Shown here piece by piece: positions 1 to 8,468 of a DNA stretch of 64,000 bases (position 1 is the stretch's first letter; every line of letters starts with the position of its first letter). The DNA comes from Agrococcus sp. ProA11 (GTDB lineage: Bacteria > Actinomycetota > Actinomycetes > Actinomycetales > Microbacteriaceae): contig NZ_CP156989.1 in NCBI RefSeq assembly GCF_039880525.1, forward strand, positions 2,232,001 to 2,296,000, read 5' to 3'. Below the pieces are notes generated by a model that worked only from the letters and a program-made list of their open reading frames with translations, had not been told where the DNA came from and made no database searches. The translations under genes and the position numbers were made by a program.

Positions 1-8
1 GCGCGCGC

Positions 9-920
9 TCAGGCCACAGGCACGATCGGTCGCGGGCGCCGGAACCGGTTTCCGACCATCTCGATCGAGATGAGCGCGACCGACGCCCACACGAAGGCGA
101 AGCCGATCCAGCGCTCGATCGGCATGGGCTCCAGCATGATGAACGCCCCGAACATGAAGGTCATGATCGGCACGAGGTACTGCAGGAATGCGATCCAGGT
201 GAGCGGGATGCGGCGCGTCGCCGCCGCGAAGGCGAGCAGCGGGACCGCGGTGACGATGCCGAAGCCGGCGGCGCCGACGATGCCCGCGACACCGTTGTCG
301 CCGACGGTGACGCCGCCGATCGTGAAGGCGACCGCCATCATGGCGAGCGCGGCCGGCAGCGCGGCAGTGGTCTCGATCGTGAAGCCCGACAGCGCATCCA
401 CCGAGCCGCCGACGCGCTTCTTGATGAGGCCATAGGCGCCGAACGAGCCCGCGACGATGAGCCCGATCCACGGCACCTCGCCGTAGCCGACGATCATCAC
501 GCCGACGCCCACTGCCCCGAGCCCCACCGCGACCCACTGCAGCGGTCGCAGACGCTCGCCGAGGAACACGACAGCGAGCACGATGCTCACCAGCGGGTTG
601 AGGAAGTAGCCGAGGCTGGTCTCGAGCACGCGGTCGGAAAGCACGCCGACGACGAACGCCGTCCAGTTGATGAGCACGGCGTGCCCGGCGATCACGAGCG
701 TCCAGGTGTCGCGGCGGCTGCGGAGCACCTGCCGCATCCTGACCCAACCGCGGGTGGCGGCGACGAGCGCGATCGCCACGATGACGGAGGAGAGCACCCG
801 CCAGCCGATGAGCTCGAACCCGTCGATGCCCTTGGTCAGCTGCAGGTAGGCGGGCAGGAAGCTCCACCACAGGTACGCGAGCAATGCGTACCCGAGGCCT
901 GCTTTGGCGTGCTGACCCAT
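9..920 (-). CDS. rarD: EamA/DMT-family transporter, RarD type
   Basis: A 303-residue, strongly hydrophobic protein with about ten membrane segments arranged as two EamA repeats. It opens with a short cytoplasmic stretch and a Tyr-Leu-Trp-Trp motif near residues 16-19, as in RarD. RarD proteins belong to the drug/metabolite transporter superfamily and sit in the cytoplasmic membrane; their physiological substrate is not established. The ATG is preceded by GGGAGGG, a good ribosome binding site, and the length fits the family (about 290-300). It lies downstream of groES on the same strand, separated by a strong terminator, so it is probably transcribed on its own. Confidence 0.88.
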   Translation of the reverse strand: MGQHAKAGLGYALLAYLWWSFLPAYLQLTKGIDGFELIGWRVLSSVIVAIALVAATRGWVRMRQVLRSRRDTWTLVIAGHAVLINWTAFVVGVLSDRVLETSLGYFLNPLVSIVLAVVFLGERLRPLQWVAVGLGAVGVGVMIVGYGEVPWIGLIVAGSFGAYGLIKKRVGGSVDALSGFTIETTAALPAALAMMAVAFTIGGVTVGDNGVAGIVGAAGFGIVTAVPLLAFAAATRRIPLTWIAFLQYLVPIMTFMFGAFIMLEPMPIERWIGFAFVWASVALISIEMVGNRFRRPRPIVPVA

Positions 921-943
921 CGGCCCTCCCGGAAAGATGCGAA

Positions 944-969
944 GGCGGCTCCCCCGAAGGGGAGCCGCC
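944..969 (-). terminator. Rho-independent-type terminator after groES
   Basis: An 11-bp perfect stem (GGCGGCTCCCC and its complement) with a CGAA loop, 19 bases past the groES stop codon. There is no clear T-tract, as is usual in high-GC actinobacteria. Confidence 0.75.
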
Positions 970-987
970 GATGCGTCAGAGCTGGTG

Positions 988-1284
988 TCAGCGCTCGACG
1001 ATGGCGAGCACGTCGCGAGCCGAGAGCACGAGGTACTCGTCAGCGCCGTACTTGATCTCGGTGCCGCCGTACTTGGAGTACAGCACGCGGTCGCCGACGG
1101 TCACGTCCATGGGGACGCGGTTGCCGTTGTCGTCGATGCGGCCGGGGCCCACGGCCACGACCTCGCCCTCCTGGGGCTTCTCCTTGGCGGTGTCAGGGAT
1201 GACGAGACCGCTTGCAGTGGTCGTCTCAGCCTCGACCTGCTGGATGACGATGCGGTCCTCGAGCGGCTTGATGGAAACCGACAC
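988..1284 (-). CDS. groS: Co-chaperonin GroES (10 kDa)
   Basis: A 98-residue protein with the GroES fold signature: the N-terminal strand with PLEDRIV, the mobile loop around residues 20-35 ([11 protein letters not shown]) that binds GroEL, and the C-terminal [11 protein letters not shown] strand. It caps the GroEL chamber during folding of cytoplasmic proteins. No groEL follows: the next gene downstream is rarD after a terminator, so groES is an orphan here and groEL must be elsewhere. A CIRCE operator overlapping its -35 box shows control by the HrcA heat-shock repressor. Confidence 0.97.
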   Translation of the reverse strand: MSVSIKPLEDRIVIQQVEAETTTASGLVIPDTAKEKPQEGEVVAVGPGRIDDNGNRVPMDVTVGDRVLYSKYGGTEIKYGADEYLVLSARDVLAIVER

Positions 1285-1341
1285 GGTTGCCTCTTTCTTC
1301 TCAGTCTTTGGGGTGCGTCCGGACGGGCCGGGAACAGGTCA

Positions 1342-1371
1342 AGCCTAAGCGCTCCGCTGGCACTCGGTCAA
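1342..1371 (-). promoter_or_regulatory. groES promoter
   Basis: Reading the minus strand, TTGACC (1371-1366) and TAGGCT (1347-1342) are separated by 18 bases. The -35 box lies inside the CIRCE spacer, so HrcA binding would block RNA polymerase directly. Confidence 0.7.
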
Positions 1372-1383
1372 CATGAGTGCCAA
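1357..1383. promoter_or_regulatory. CIRCE element (HrcA operator)
   Basis: An inverted repeat CTGGCACTC-N9-GAGTGCCAA with 8 of 9 arm positions complementary and the diagnostic 9-base spacer. It matches the CIRCE consensus (TTAGCACTC-N9-GAGTGCTAA) at the core GCACTC/GAGTGC. It lies 73 bases upstream of the groES ATG. Confidence 0.93.
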
Positions 1384-1446
1384 TCGTCCCAGCGAGCCGG
1401 CGCGATCGAGCGCGCACCCGGCGTTCGATGGTCAAGACTGGGGGGC

Positions 1447-2619
1447 ATGGATGCCTCCGAGCTGCGACTGCTGCTGTCGACCGAGGGACTCGCGCTCCTC
1501 GAACGCACGGAGTCAGAGCTCGGCGAACGCACCGATGTCGTGCGCGAGGTCTCCCGGCTGCGCGCGGAGGGCCACGACCCGAGACTGGTCGCGGCCGTGC
1601 TGACCCAGGCGCGACTGCGGCGTCGAGCCAAGGTGAAGTTCGGCGAGTTCGCGAGCGGCATGCTCTTCACCGAGGCCGGACTGGAGCAGGCGACGCGGCT
1701 GCGGGTCGCCGCGCACCACGCCGGGCGGATGCGGCAGGCCGGCATCGCCTCGGTGGCCGACCTGGGCTGCGGCATCGGCGCTGACGCGCTCGCCTTCGCG
1801 ACGCTCGGGCTGCAGGTCACCGCGGTCGAGCGCGATGAGGTGACCGCGGCGATCGCGATGTACAACCTGGCCGCCTGGAGCGCGACGGTCGTGCACGGCG
1901 ACGCACTCGAGACCCCGATCGACGTCGAGGCGCTCTGGTTCGACCCCGCCCGCCGCGATGACCGGCGACGCCTGAGCGATCCCGGTGACTGGTCCCCGGC
2001 GCTCGACCGGGTCTTCGCGCGGGCTGCCGAACAGCCGGCCGGCGTGAAGCTCGCGCCCGGCATCGACCGGTCCCTGCTGCCCTCGGATGCGGAGCAGCAG
2101 TGGGTCACCGACGGCCTGGAGACGGTGGAGGCTGTCGTGTGGACGGGACGCCTCGCGCGACCGGGCATCGCGCGCAGTGCCCTGGTGCTCAGCGATGCGG
2201 GCGCTGCCGAGCTGGCGGGCGAGCCCGCGCACCCGGAGCAGGGCACGCTCGGCGACGTCCTCTACGAGCCTGCCGGTGCGGTGATCCGCGCGGAGCTCAT
2301 CGGCGCGCTCGCCGAGCGGCTGGGCGCCGCCGCCATCAGCGAGGGGATCGCGTACCTGAGCGGCTCGGCGCAGCACGCGACCCCGCTCGCGCAGGCGTTC
2401 CGCGTGCGCGAGACGATGCCGCTGGATGAGCGAGGGATCGCGAAGCGGATGCGCGCGCTCGGCATCGGCGAGCTGGAGATCAAGAAGCGCGGCGCCGACA
2501 TCGATCCGGCGGCGTTCCGCAGGCGGCTGAAGCTCGCCGGCGATGAGCGGGCGACCCTGTTCCTGACGCGAGTCGGCGGCCGGCATCGAGCGATCCTGGC
2601 CGACCGACTCGAGCCATGA
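1447..2619 (+). CDS. Class I SAM-dependent methyltransferase with THUMP-like C-terminus
   Basis: A 390-residue protein. SAM-binding motif I is DLGCGIGAD at residues 105-113, the acidic post-I residue follows (VERDE, about 128-132), and FDPARR at about 165-170 takes the place of motif IV. The C-terminal third (ELEIKKRG and FRRRLKLAG region) resembles the THUMP-like domain of actinobacterial methyltransferases annotated as class I SAM methyltransferase. The substrate is unknown; an RNA target is a family-based guess. The ATG at 1447 was chosen because the methyltransferase similarity begins there; the reading frame stays open upstream through the groES promoter. It converges with the next gene across a shared terminator. 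Confidence 0.8.
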   Translation: MDASELRLLLSTEGLALLERTESELGERTDVVREVSRLRAEGHDPRLVAAVLTQARLRRRAKVKFGEFASGMLFTEAGLEQATRLRVAAHHAGRMRQAGIASVADLGCGIGADALAFATLGLQVTAVERDEVTAAIAMYNLAAWSATVVHGDALETPIDVEALWFDPARRDDRRRLSDPGDWSPALDRVFARAAEQPAGVKLAPGIDRSLLPSDAEQQWVTDGLETVEAVVWTGRLARPGIARSALVLSDAGAAELAGEPAHPEQGTLGDVLYEPAGAVIRAELIGALAERLGAAAISEGIAYLSGSAQHATPLAQAFRVRETMPLDERGIAKRMRALGIGELEIKKRGADIDPAAFRRRLKLAGDERATLFLTRVGGRHRAILADRLEP

Positions 2620-2620
2620 C

Positions 2621-2648
2621 GAAGCCCCCGGCCGTGGCCGGGGGCTTC
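2621..2648. terminator. Bidirectional terminator between convergent genes
   Basis: A perfect 13-bp stem (GAAGCCCCCGGCC) with a 2-base GT gap that would open into a small loop. It lies one base past the methyltransferase stop and 20 bases past the stop of the convergent membrane-protein gene. Confidence 0.82.
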
Positions 2649-2667
2649 GTTGGCACGCAGACTCGGA

Positions 2668-3507
2668 CTACATCGCGCTGATGGCTGCGAAGTAGTTCAT
2701 CCACTGCACGGTGAGCACGATGATGACCACCAGCGATGCGATCGCGGCGAGGATGCCGACGATGCCGGCGATGAGCGGCCACGGCTTCGCCTCGGGATTC
2801 TTCTTCACCGCGATGAATCCGACGATGCCGCCGGCGAGCGCCGCGAGGAAGCCGATCCCGCTGATGAAGGTGCCGAGCACCCCGAGCCCCGACAGGATCA
2901 GCGCGGTGATCGTGATGCCCTTGAACCGCTTCTCGCCCGGCTGCGCGTAGCCGACCTGCTGGTACGCCGCGCCAGATTGGCCGTAGGACTGCTGGTCCCC
3001 GTAGGACTGCGGGTCGCCGTAGGACTGCTGCTGACCATATGCGGGCTGCTGGCCGTAGCCGGCGGCGGGCGCCGTGCCCTGGCCGTAGGCGGGCTGCTGC
3101 CCGTACGCCGGCTGCTCGTAGCCCTGCACCGGAGCGCTCTGACCGTAGCCCGGCTGCTGACCGTACTGCGGCTGCTGGCCGTACTGCTGCTGGCTCTGGT
3201 CGGGCTGCTGACCGTACTGCGGCTGCTGGCCGTACTGCTGCTGGCTCTGGTCGGGCTGCTGGCCGTACTGCTGCTGCCCCTGGTCGGGCTGGCCGTACTG
3301 AGCGGGCCCCGGCTGCTCGCCGAACGATGCTGCGGGTGCCTGCGGGGCCTGGCCGAACGACGGCGCGGCATCCACCTGCTGGCCGAAGTCTGCGGAGGGC
3401 TGCTGACCGAGCGCTGGATCGCCGGACTGCGCGGCGCCGTCGTGCTCGGGCTGCGCCTGGTCGTGTCGACGGAATCGATCGTCGCTCGGGGGGAACTGGT
3501 CGCTCAC
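2668..3507 (-). CDS. DUF4190-like membrane protein with Gln/Tyr/Gly-rich repeat domain
   Basis: A 279-residue protein. Residues 1-190 are low-complexity, with many QYGQQP, QPAYGQ and QSYG units and almost no hydrophobic residues; the last 80 residues hold two to three membrane helices separated by a short KKNPEAKP loop, as in DUF4190 proteins. Such proteins are common in actinobacteria next to similar paralogues, and their function is unknown. The Q/Y/G-rich tail would face the cytoplasm if the first helix inserts with its upstream Lys/Arg cluster inside. The gene directly upstream on the same strand is a shorter relative. Repeat expansion in the DNA (51-bp units) suggests length variation between strains. 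Confidence 0.72.
   Translation of the reverse strand: MSDQFPPSDDRFRRHDQAQPEHDGAAQSGDPALGQQPSADFGQQVDAAPSFGQAPQAPAASFGEQPGPAQYGQPDQGQQQYGQQPDQSQQQYGQQPQYGQQPDQSQQQYGQQPQYGQQPGYGQSAPVQGYEQPAYGQQPAYGQGTAPAAGYGQQPAYGQQQSYGDPQSYGDQQSYGQSGAAYQQVGYAQPGEKRFKGITITALILSGLGVLGTFISGIGFLAALAGGIVGFIAVKKNPEAKPWPLIAGIVGILAAIASLVVIIVLTVQWMNYFAAISAM
3152..3253 (-). repeat. 51-bp tandem coding repeat (17-residue QYGQQP-type unit)
   Basis: Two nearly identical 51-base units (3152-3202 and 3203-3253) followed by a degenerate third. Each encodes 17 residues made of two QYGQQP blocks with a DQSQQ linker. The period is a multiple of three, so the reading frame tolerates gain or loss of a unit. Confidence 0.8.
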
Positions 3508-3612
3508 GGGATCCTCCTTGCAGTGCGCTGAGACGCGGACATGCGATGCGCGTGCTCCACGCTAGCGCGCGCAGCGCCCGACGAGCCTGAAAGATCGATG
3601 AGCGAGGCGGCG

Positions 3613-3999
3613 TCAAGGACCGGTGAGCTCGGTAGCCTGCTCTGCCACCGTAAGGAACGCGCCGACGCCGAGCACGACCGAGGCGATCAGCGCGACGAGG
3701 GTGACGATGCCGAGCACCACCGACCAGATCGCGAGCACGCGACCGTCGTCGCCGGTCCTGCGGATCTGCGCCAGTGCGATGAACCCGAGCACGATCGCCG
3801 CGATCGACCCGATGCCGAGCATGATCGTCGCCCCTGCGGCAGCCGCCACGATCGCGATGATCGCCAACAGGTTGGTCTTCGGCCCGGGATGCGTCGGCGC
3901 ACTCCAGGCCGGCGCACTCCAGGTCGGCGCAGGCGGCTGGGTGGCCGGCGCCGACGGCTGCGTGGGCCACCCCTGCTGGGGGTATCCGCTCGCGCTCAT
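3613..3999 (-). CDS. DUF4190-like small membrane protein
   Basis: A 128-residue protein with a Pro/Ser/Thr-rich N-terminal 40 residues (several PAW and PTW units), a first helix (about 43-75) and a second helix (about 92-120). The layout is that of DUF4190 proteins and parallels the downstream neighbour. The ATG at 3999 was preferred because AGGAGGC lies just upstream. Function is unknown. It is on the same strand as tsaD (ending 4085) but separated by 85 bases. Confidence 0.7.
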   Translation of the reverse strand: MSASGYPQQGWPTQPSAPATQPPAPTWSAPAWSAPTHPGPKTNLLAIIAIVAAAAGATIMLGIGSIAAIVLGFIALAQIRRTGDDGRVLAIWSVVLGIVTLVALIASVVLGVGAFLTVAEQATELTGP

Positions 4000-4084
4000 G
4001 TCGTGCCTCCTCGACGCGCCCGCCCGCCCAGCGGACGCTGCGCGGTGCTGCATCGATCCTGCCAGCACCACCTGTGCATTGTCC

Positions 4085-5149
4085 TCACCCGAGCACCTGC
4101 ACGACATCCGCCTCGAGCGTCGACTCGGCCGCGAATCCGGCTGCGCTCGGCGCATCGCCGCGCGCGACCAGCATGGCGCCCACCGCGGCGATCATCGCGC
4201 CGTTGTCGGTGCAGAGCTCGAGCGGCGGGATGCGCAGTGTCACGCCCGCCGCTGCGCAGCGCGCCGCAGCCACCTCGCGCAGGCGCCGGTTCGCGACGAC
4301 ACCGCCGCCGAGCAGCAGACGCGGCACGCCGTGCGCAGCGCATGCGTCGAGCGCCTTGTCGATCAGCACGTCGACGACCGCTTCGCGGAAGCTCGCGGCG
4401 ACATCTGCGATCGGCAGCTCCTCGCCGGCGGCTGCGGCCCGCTCGACGTGACGCGCCACCGAGGTCTTCAGGCCCGAGAACGAGAAGTTCCAGCGGTGAC
4501 GCTCGCGATCCTTCGGCGCCGTCAGTCCGCGCGGGAACGCGATCGCTGCTGGGTCGCCGCCGACCGCGGCCGCGTCGATGGACGGACCGCCGGGGTAGCG
4601 CAGGCCGAGCAGGCGCGCGGTCTTGTCGAACGCCTCCCCCGCCGCATCGTCGATGGTCTCCCCCAGCAGCTCCACCGATTCCGCCAGGTCGCGCACCAGC
4701 AGCAGCGAGGTGTGGCCGCCGGAGACGAGCAGCGCGATGGTCGGCAGCTCGAGCGGCTCGCCGGAGAGCACATCGGCGGCGACGTGGCCGACGAGATGGT
4801 TGACGCCATACAGCGGCAGGTCCCGCGCGGTGGCGAGCCCCTTCGCGGCGCCGATGCCCACCATGAGCGCGCCGGCGAGTCCGGGGCCGGCGGTGACGGC
4901 GACGGCGTCGATGTCGTCGAGCGTCATCCCCGCATCCTGCAGCGCCGCCCGGATCGTCGGCTCCATCGCCTCCAGATGGGCGCGCGCGGCGATCTCGGGC
5001 ACCACTCCCCCGAAGCGAGCATGCAGCTCCATCGACGAGGCGATGCGATTGGCGAGCAGCTCCGTGCCGCGCACGATCCCGACGCCGGTCTCGTCGCAGC
5101 TCGTCTCGATGCCCAGCACCACGGGCGCCGCGTGCTCACTGCTGCTCAT
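4085..5149 (-). CDS. tsaD: tRNA N6-adenosine threonylcarbamoyltransferase TsaD
   Basis: A 354-residue ASKHA-fold protein that transfers the threonylcarbamoyl group to A37 of ANN-decoding tRNAs, as part of the TsaB-TsaD-TsaE complex. Visible motifs are [11 protein letters not shown] at the N-terminus, the metal-binding region with RAHLEA and VNHLVGH, and [11 protein letters not shown]. It is the last gene of an operon with tsaB, rimI and the tsaE-containing fusion, so all three complex members are co-transcribed. The ATG at 5149 sits five bases after the rimI stop with GGTGAGGG upstream; a GTG at 5161 is a possible alternative giving four more residues. Confidence 0.96.
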   Translation of the reverse strand: MSSSEHAAPVVLGIETSCDETGVGIVRGTELLANRIASSMELHARFGGVVPEIAARAHLEAMEPTIRAALQDAGMTLDDIDAVAVTAGPGLAGALMVGIGAAKGLATARDLPLYGVNHLVGHVAADVLSGEPLELPTIALLVSGGHTSLLLVRDLAESVELLGETIDDAAGEAFDKTARLLGLRYPGGPSIDAAAVGGDPAAIAFPRGLTAPKDRERHRWNFSFSGLKTSVARHVERAAAAGEELPIADVAASFREAVVDVLIDKALDACAAHGVPRLLLGGGVVANRRLREVAAARCAAAGVTLRIPPLELCTDNGAMIAAVGAMLVARGDAPSAAGFAAESTLEADVVQVLG

Positions 5150-5153
5150 GCCC

Positions 5154-5624
5154 TCACCCACCGATCCCTGCCGCTACCCGCTTCATCACCACTGCGTCGA
5201 CATCCTCCGGCTGGTAGTAGCGCTGCCGCAGCCCGATGTCGGAGAAGCCGACCGAGGCATAGAGCGAACGCGCGACCGGGTTGTCGGCACGCACCTCGAG
5301 GAAGAGCTCACGCACACCGCGCCGCTCGGCCTCGGCCAGCAGCTCCAGCAGCAGCGCCCGTCCGATGCCGCGGCCCCGCGCCGCCGCGTCGACGGCGATC
5401 GTCTGCACGTCGCCCTCCACACCGACCGCGCGCAGGCCCGCGTAGCCGAGCGCCGCCCCGTCTGCGTCCTCGGCGAGGATGTAGCGGCCCCAGTCGGAGG
5501 CGATCTCGGCGCGCATCGTCTCTCGCTCCCAGGCGCTCGCGCCGAAGGCAGCCTGCTCGATCGCCATGATGGCGTCGAGGTCGGCGGCGCCGGCCGTGCG
5601 GATGGTGTGCGTCGCGTCGGTCAT
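5154..5624 (-). CDS. rimI: Ribosomal protein S18-alanine N-acetyltransferase RimI
   Basis: A 156-residue GNAT-family acetyltransferase. The acetyl-CoA loop [10 protein letters not shown] lies at about residues 88-97, and the C-terminal motif with [14 protein letters not shown] and [12 protein letters not shown] is typical of RimI. RimI acetylates the N-terminus of S18 and is often found between tsaB and tsaD, as here. Its ATG overlaps the tsaB stop (ATGA), suggesting translational coupling. Confidence 0.93.
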   Translation of the reverse strand: MTDATHTIRTAGAADLDAIMAIEQAAFGASAWERETMRAEIASDWGRYILAEDADGAALGYAGLRAVGVEGDVQTIAVDAAARGRGIGRALLLELLAEAERRGVRELFLEVRADNPVARSLYASVGFSDIGLRQRYYQPEDVDAVVMKRVAAGIGG

Positions 5625-6190
5625 GCCTGGCTCACTCGCTTCGGTCCCGCCGATGGCACCGCGTCGGCGTCCCGCAGGTAGACGGCCTGCTCGACCTCCG
5701 CCGCGCCCCGCATGACGGCGAACGCGAGCAGCGCCGCATCGATGGCGTCGGCGTCGATGCGATCGAGCCCCGCGTGCGCTCCGGACGGCCGCGGCACCGC
5801 GTCGGCAGGCGCGAGCTGCGGCGCGACGACCACGCAACCGTCCACGACGATGCTCCACGCTCGTTCGCGGCGCCGCACATCCGTGGTGATCTGGGCGCTG
5901 CCGGTCGTCACCCCGGCGTGGCTGACGACGCCGCGGCACGGCACGCCGAGTCCGAGCGCGGCTGCGCGCGCCGTGGCGATCCCGACCCGCAGCCCCGTGA
6001 AGGCACCGGGTCCCATGCCCGCGACGACGAGCTCGATGCGGTCCCGGCGACCGTCGAGCGCTCGGGTGAGCATGCCGCCCAGGTGCTCGGCATGGCGACG
6101 AGAGTCGGCAGCGTGCTCGCGGAACACCACCGCGTCGCCATCCACCACGGCCACCGAGGTGCCGAGCGAGGTATCGATCGCGAGGATCAT
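5621..6190 (-). CDS. tsaB: tRNA threonylcarbamoyladenosine biosynthesis protein TsaB
   Basis: A 189-residue TsaD-like protein that scaffolds the t6A transferase complex. It shows the ASKHA start ([14 protein letters not shown]) and the conserved GPGAFTGLRVG motif near residues 60-70. It lacks the metal-binding residues of TsaD, as expected. It is a little shorter than the usual 210-230 residues, with a compact C-terminal part. The start overlaps the stop of the upstream fusion gene (ATGA), and its stop overlaps rimI. Confidence 0.93.
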   Translation of the reverse strand: MILAIDTSLGTSVAVVDGDAVVFREHAADSRRHAEHLGGMLTRALDGRRDRIELVVAGMGPGAFTGLRVGIATARAAALGLGVPCRGVVSHAGVTTGSAQITTDVRRRERAWSIVVDGCVVVAPQLAPADAVPRPSGAHAGLDRIDADAIDAALLAFAVMRGAAEVEQAVYLRDADAVPSAGPKRVSQA

Positions 6191-8076
6191 GCGTCTCCTT
6201 CCCGCCCGCGAGCCGGTAGCCCCGCGGCGGCGATCGCGCGCACGCGGGCGCCCGGCCACGCGCCTCCGTGGCCGCTGATCCGCACCGTGCGAGGCGACTC
6301 CTCGTCGTCGCTGTCGACGCCCGCGCTGTCGCGGCCGATCTCGACGCGCAGCCAGGACTCCAATGCGTGCTCGAGCGGTGCGCCCCATTCGGCAACGGTG
6401 ATGGCGCGCTCGAGGTCGAGATCTAGGTCGTCGAGCTCCGCCTCATCATCGGCATCGGCGGTGAGCCGGTACGCGTCGACGTGCTGCAGGTCGGGCCCGG
6501 CAGCGGTGCGATGCGTGCGCGCGAGCACGAATGTGGGGCTCTGCACGGTGCCGCGAGCGCCGAGCGCGCGCCCCACGCCGCGCGTGAGCGTGGTCTTGCC
6601 CGCACCCAGCGGCCCGATGAGCAGCACCGCATCGCCCGCGCGCAGCTGCGCGCCGATGCGCTCGCCGAGCGCCTCCATCGCGTCGGCATCCGGCACGGGC
6701 CCGGCGAGCTGCACGTCGACGCGGGTGCCGATCATGCCGGTGAGCTCGGGGGACGATGCGTGGGTCAGCTCGACCCGGTCGCCGGGCGCCGCCGGGAGGT
6801 CGCCGATGTCGAGCACCACCTGATCCATCGCGACGCGGCCCCGAATGGGGCGCGCCACACCGCCGAGCACGACCGGCCGGCCGCTCGCGGTGCGGGTGAC
6901 GCCATCGGCATAGCCGAGGCCCACCAGCGCGAGCGCGGTCGGCCGCTCGGTGACGTACTCGCCGCCGTAGGAGACGCCGAGGCCCGCCTCGACGCGCTTC
7001 ACCCCGAGCACCTCGCCGAGCAGCCGCCGAGGCTCGCCGTCGAGCCCGAGCTCGAGCACGCGCCTGGGAGCCAGCGCAGGATCGATGGGCTCGCCGTCGT
7101 CGCTCGGTGCCGCCGCGGCCATGCGCGTGACGGTCTCGTAGGTGATGGTGCCCGCGGCCCGCGCCCAGGCGTCGGCGCTCGGCTCGCCTGCCGCCGGGTC
7201 ACCCCAGAGCACGCCGGAGCCGCTGAGGGCCGGCTCGATGCGGATGCGGTGCGGGTCGACCGCGACGACGCGCGCGCGTTCCCCGCCGACCAGCACCGGT
7301 GCCCCGATCGCCGGCAGCAGCCCGTCGTCGAGACCGATCCGGCCGACCCCGTCGGCGAAGTCCGCCGTGACGCGCATCGCGGGCACCAGGCCCAGCGTCG
7401 CAGCACGGGAGCCGTCGCCGGAAGCCGGCCCGTCCGGGTCGACGCCGTAGGCGGCCATGCCGATGCGCACCATGTCGAAGCGGGCCTCTGGCAGTGCGAG
7501 CGCGCCCTGCGAGTTCGCCAGGTGCCGCAGCAGCGGAGGGAGCGCCGCTGCCTCGGCGATCGCCGCGGTGAAGTCCTCGACCTGCGCGAGGTCATGCGCG
7601 CGGCTCGTGCCGGCGAGATGGGACATCGCGCCACGGATGCGTGCGCCACCGCGGGCGAGCTCGATCGCGCGCCGGATCGCGGCCGAGCGGTCGCCGCGGG
7701 CGATGCCGTTGCGGCCGAGACCCGTGTCGACCTTGAGGTGCACGGCCGCACCGGCCGCGGCGGCCGCCTCGAGCTGCGCCATGGACGACACGGCGACATC
7801 GATGTCGAGTGCGGCAGCGACCGAGAAGTCGACGCCGGGCCCGTGCAGCCACGTGAGCAGCGGCGCATCGATCCCGGCACGTCGCAGTGCCACCGCCTCG
7901 CCCAGGTCGGCGACGCCGAGCATCGCGGCGCCGCCGTCGAGCATCGCGGTCGCCGACACGAGTGCGCCGTGCCCGTAGCCTGCCGCCTTCACGACGCCGC
8001 ACACGGGCACGCCGACGCGCGCGATCAACGCACGCACGTTCGCCGTGATCGCAGCGGCATCGACGTCGACCCGCAT
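6187..8076 (-). CDS. Alanine racemase-TsaE fusion protein
   Basis: A 629-residue bifunctional protein. Residues 1-235 form the racemase TIM barrel with the PLP lysine K30 ([10 protein letters not shown]), [10 protein letters not shown] at 115-124 and RIGMAAYG at 204-211. Residues 355-440 carry the C-terminal domain with the catalytic tyrosine Y370 (GVSYG) and the MDQ motif at 417-419. Between them, residues 237-345 resemble a second, degenerate C-terminal domain that keeps the usual end motif ([11 protein letters not shown]) but lacks GVSYG and MDQ. Residues 465-600 are TsaE: Walker [10 protein letters not shown] at 488-496, [16 protein letters not shown] and VAEWG. It should supply D-alanine for peptidoglycan and the ATPase for t6A synthesis. 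Fusions of this kind are known in Microbacteriaceae; the doubled domain is the odd part. Confidence 0.9.
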   Translation of the reverse strand: MRVDVDAAAITANVRALIARVGVPVCGVVKAAGYGHGALVSATAMLDGGAAMLGVADLGEAVALRRAGIDAPLLTWLHGPGVDFSVAAALDIDVAVSSMAQLEAAAAAGAAVHLKVDTGLGRNGIARGDRSAAIRRAIELARGGARIRGAMSHLAGTSRAHDLAQVEDFTAAIAEAAALPPLLRHLANSQGALALPEARFDMVRIGMAAYGVDPDGPASGDGSRAATLGLVPAMRVTADFADGVGRIGLDDGLLPAIGAPVLVGGERARVVAVDPHRIRIEPALSGSGVLWGDPAAGEPSADAWARAAGTITYETVTRMAAAAPSDDGEPIDPALAPRRVLELGLDGEPRRLLGEVLGVKRVEAGLGVSYGGEYVTERPTALALVGLGYADGVTRTASGRPVVLGGVARPIRGRVAMDQVVLDIGDLPAAPGDRVELTHASSPELTGMIGTRVDVQLAGPVPDADAMEALGERIGAQLRAGDAVLLIGPLGAGKTTLTRGVGRALGARGTVQSPTFVLARTHRTAAGPDLQHVDAYRLTADADDEAELDDLDLDLERAITVAEWGAPLEHALESWLRVEIGRDSAGVDSDDEESPRTVRISGHGGAWPGARVRAIAAAGLPARGREGDA

Positions 8077-8441
8077 CAGGACTCCGCGATGACCGTCGCC
8101 GTGGCGAGGCCGGCATCGTGGCTCATCGACACGTGCAGGTGCACCGCGCCGATCGCCGCGGCACGATCGGCGGCGGCGCCGCGCAGCACGAGCGACGGCT
8201 TGCCGTCGTCGGCCTGCAGCACGACGTAATCGACCCAGGTGGCTCCGGCAGCCGTGCCGATCGCCTTCTGCGCGGCCTCCTTCGCCGCGAAGCGGGCAGC
8301 CAGCGAGTGGATCGAGCGGGCCTGGCCGCCAGCGGCCAGCTCCTCGGGTGCGAACAGGCGCTCGCGCAGCTTCGGGGTGCGGGTGATGGCGCGCTCGAAG
8401 CGGGCGAGGTCGACGATGTCGACGCCGAGTCCGATGATCAT
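8076..8441 (-). CDS. acpS: Holo-[acyl-carrier-protein] synthase
   Basis: A 121-residue AcpS-type phosphopantetheinyl transferase that activates the acyl carrier protein. The Mg-binding [12 protein letters not shown] motif is at residues 6-17 and the second motif [13 protein letters not shown] at about 50-62. The C-terminal [14 protein letters not shown] is also typical. Its stop overlaps the ATG of the alr-tsaE fusion, making it the first gene of that operon; 27 bases separate it from glmS upstream, so read-through from glmS is likely. Confidence 0.96.
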   Translation of the reverse strand: MIIGLGVDIVDLARFERAITRTPKLRERLFAPEELAAGGQARSIHSLAARFAAKEAAQKAIGTAAGATWVDYVVLQADDGKPSLVLRGAAADRAAAIGAVHLHVSMSHDAGLATATVIAES

Positions 8442-8468
8442 GGACGATCCGTCACGCGCGGTCGCGGA

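Noticed and set aside
3150-3300. Possible CRISPR-like or satellite repeat
   Set aside because: The repeat is 51 bases without spacers and stays in frame in the Q/Y/G-rich gene.
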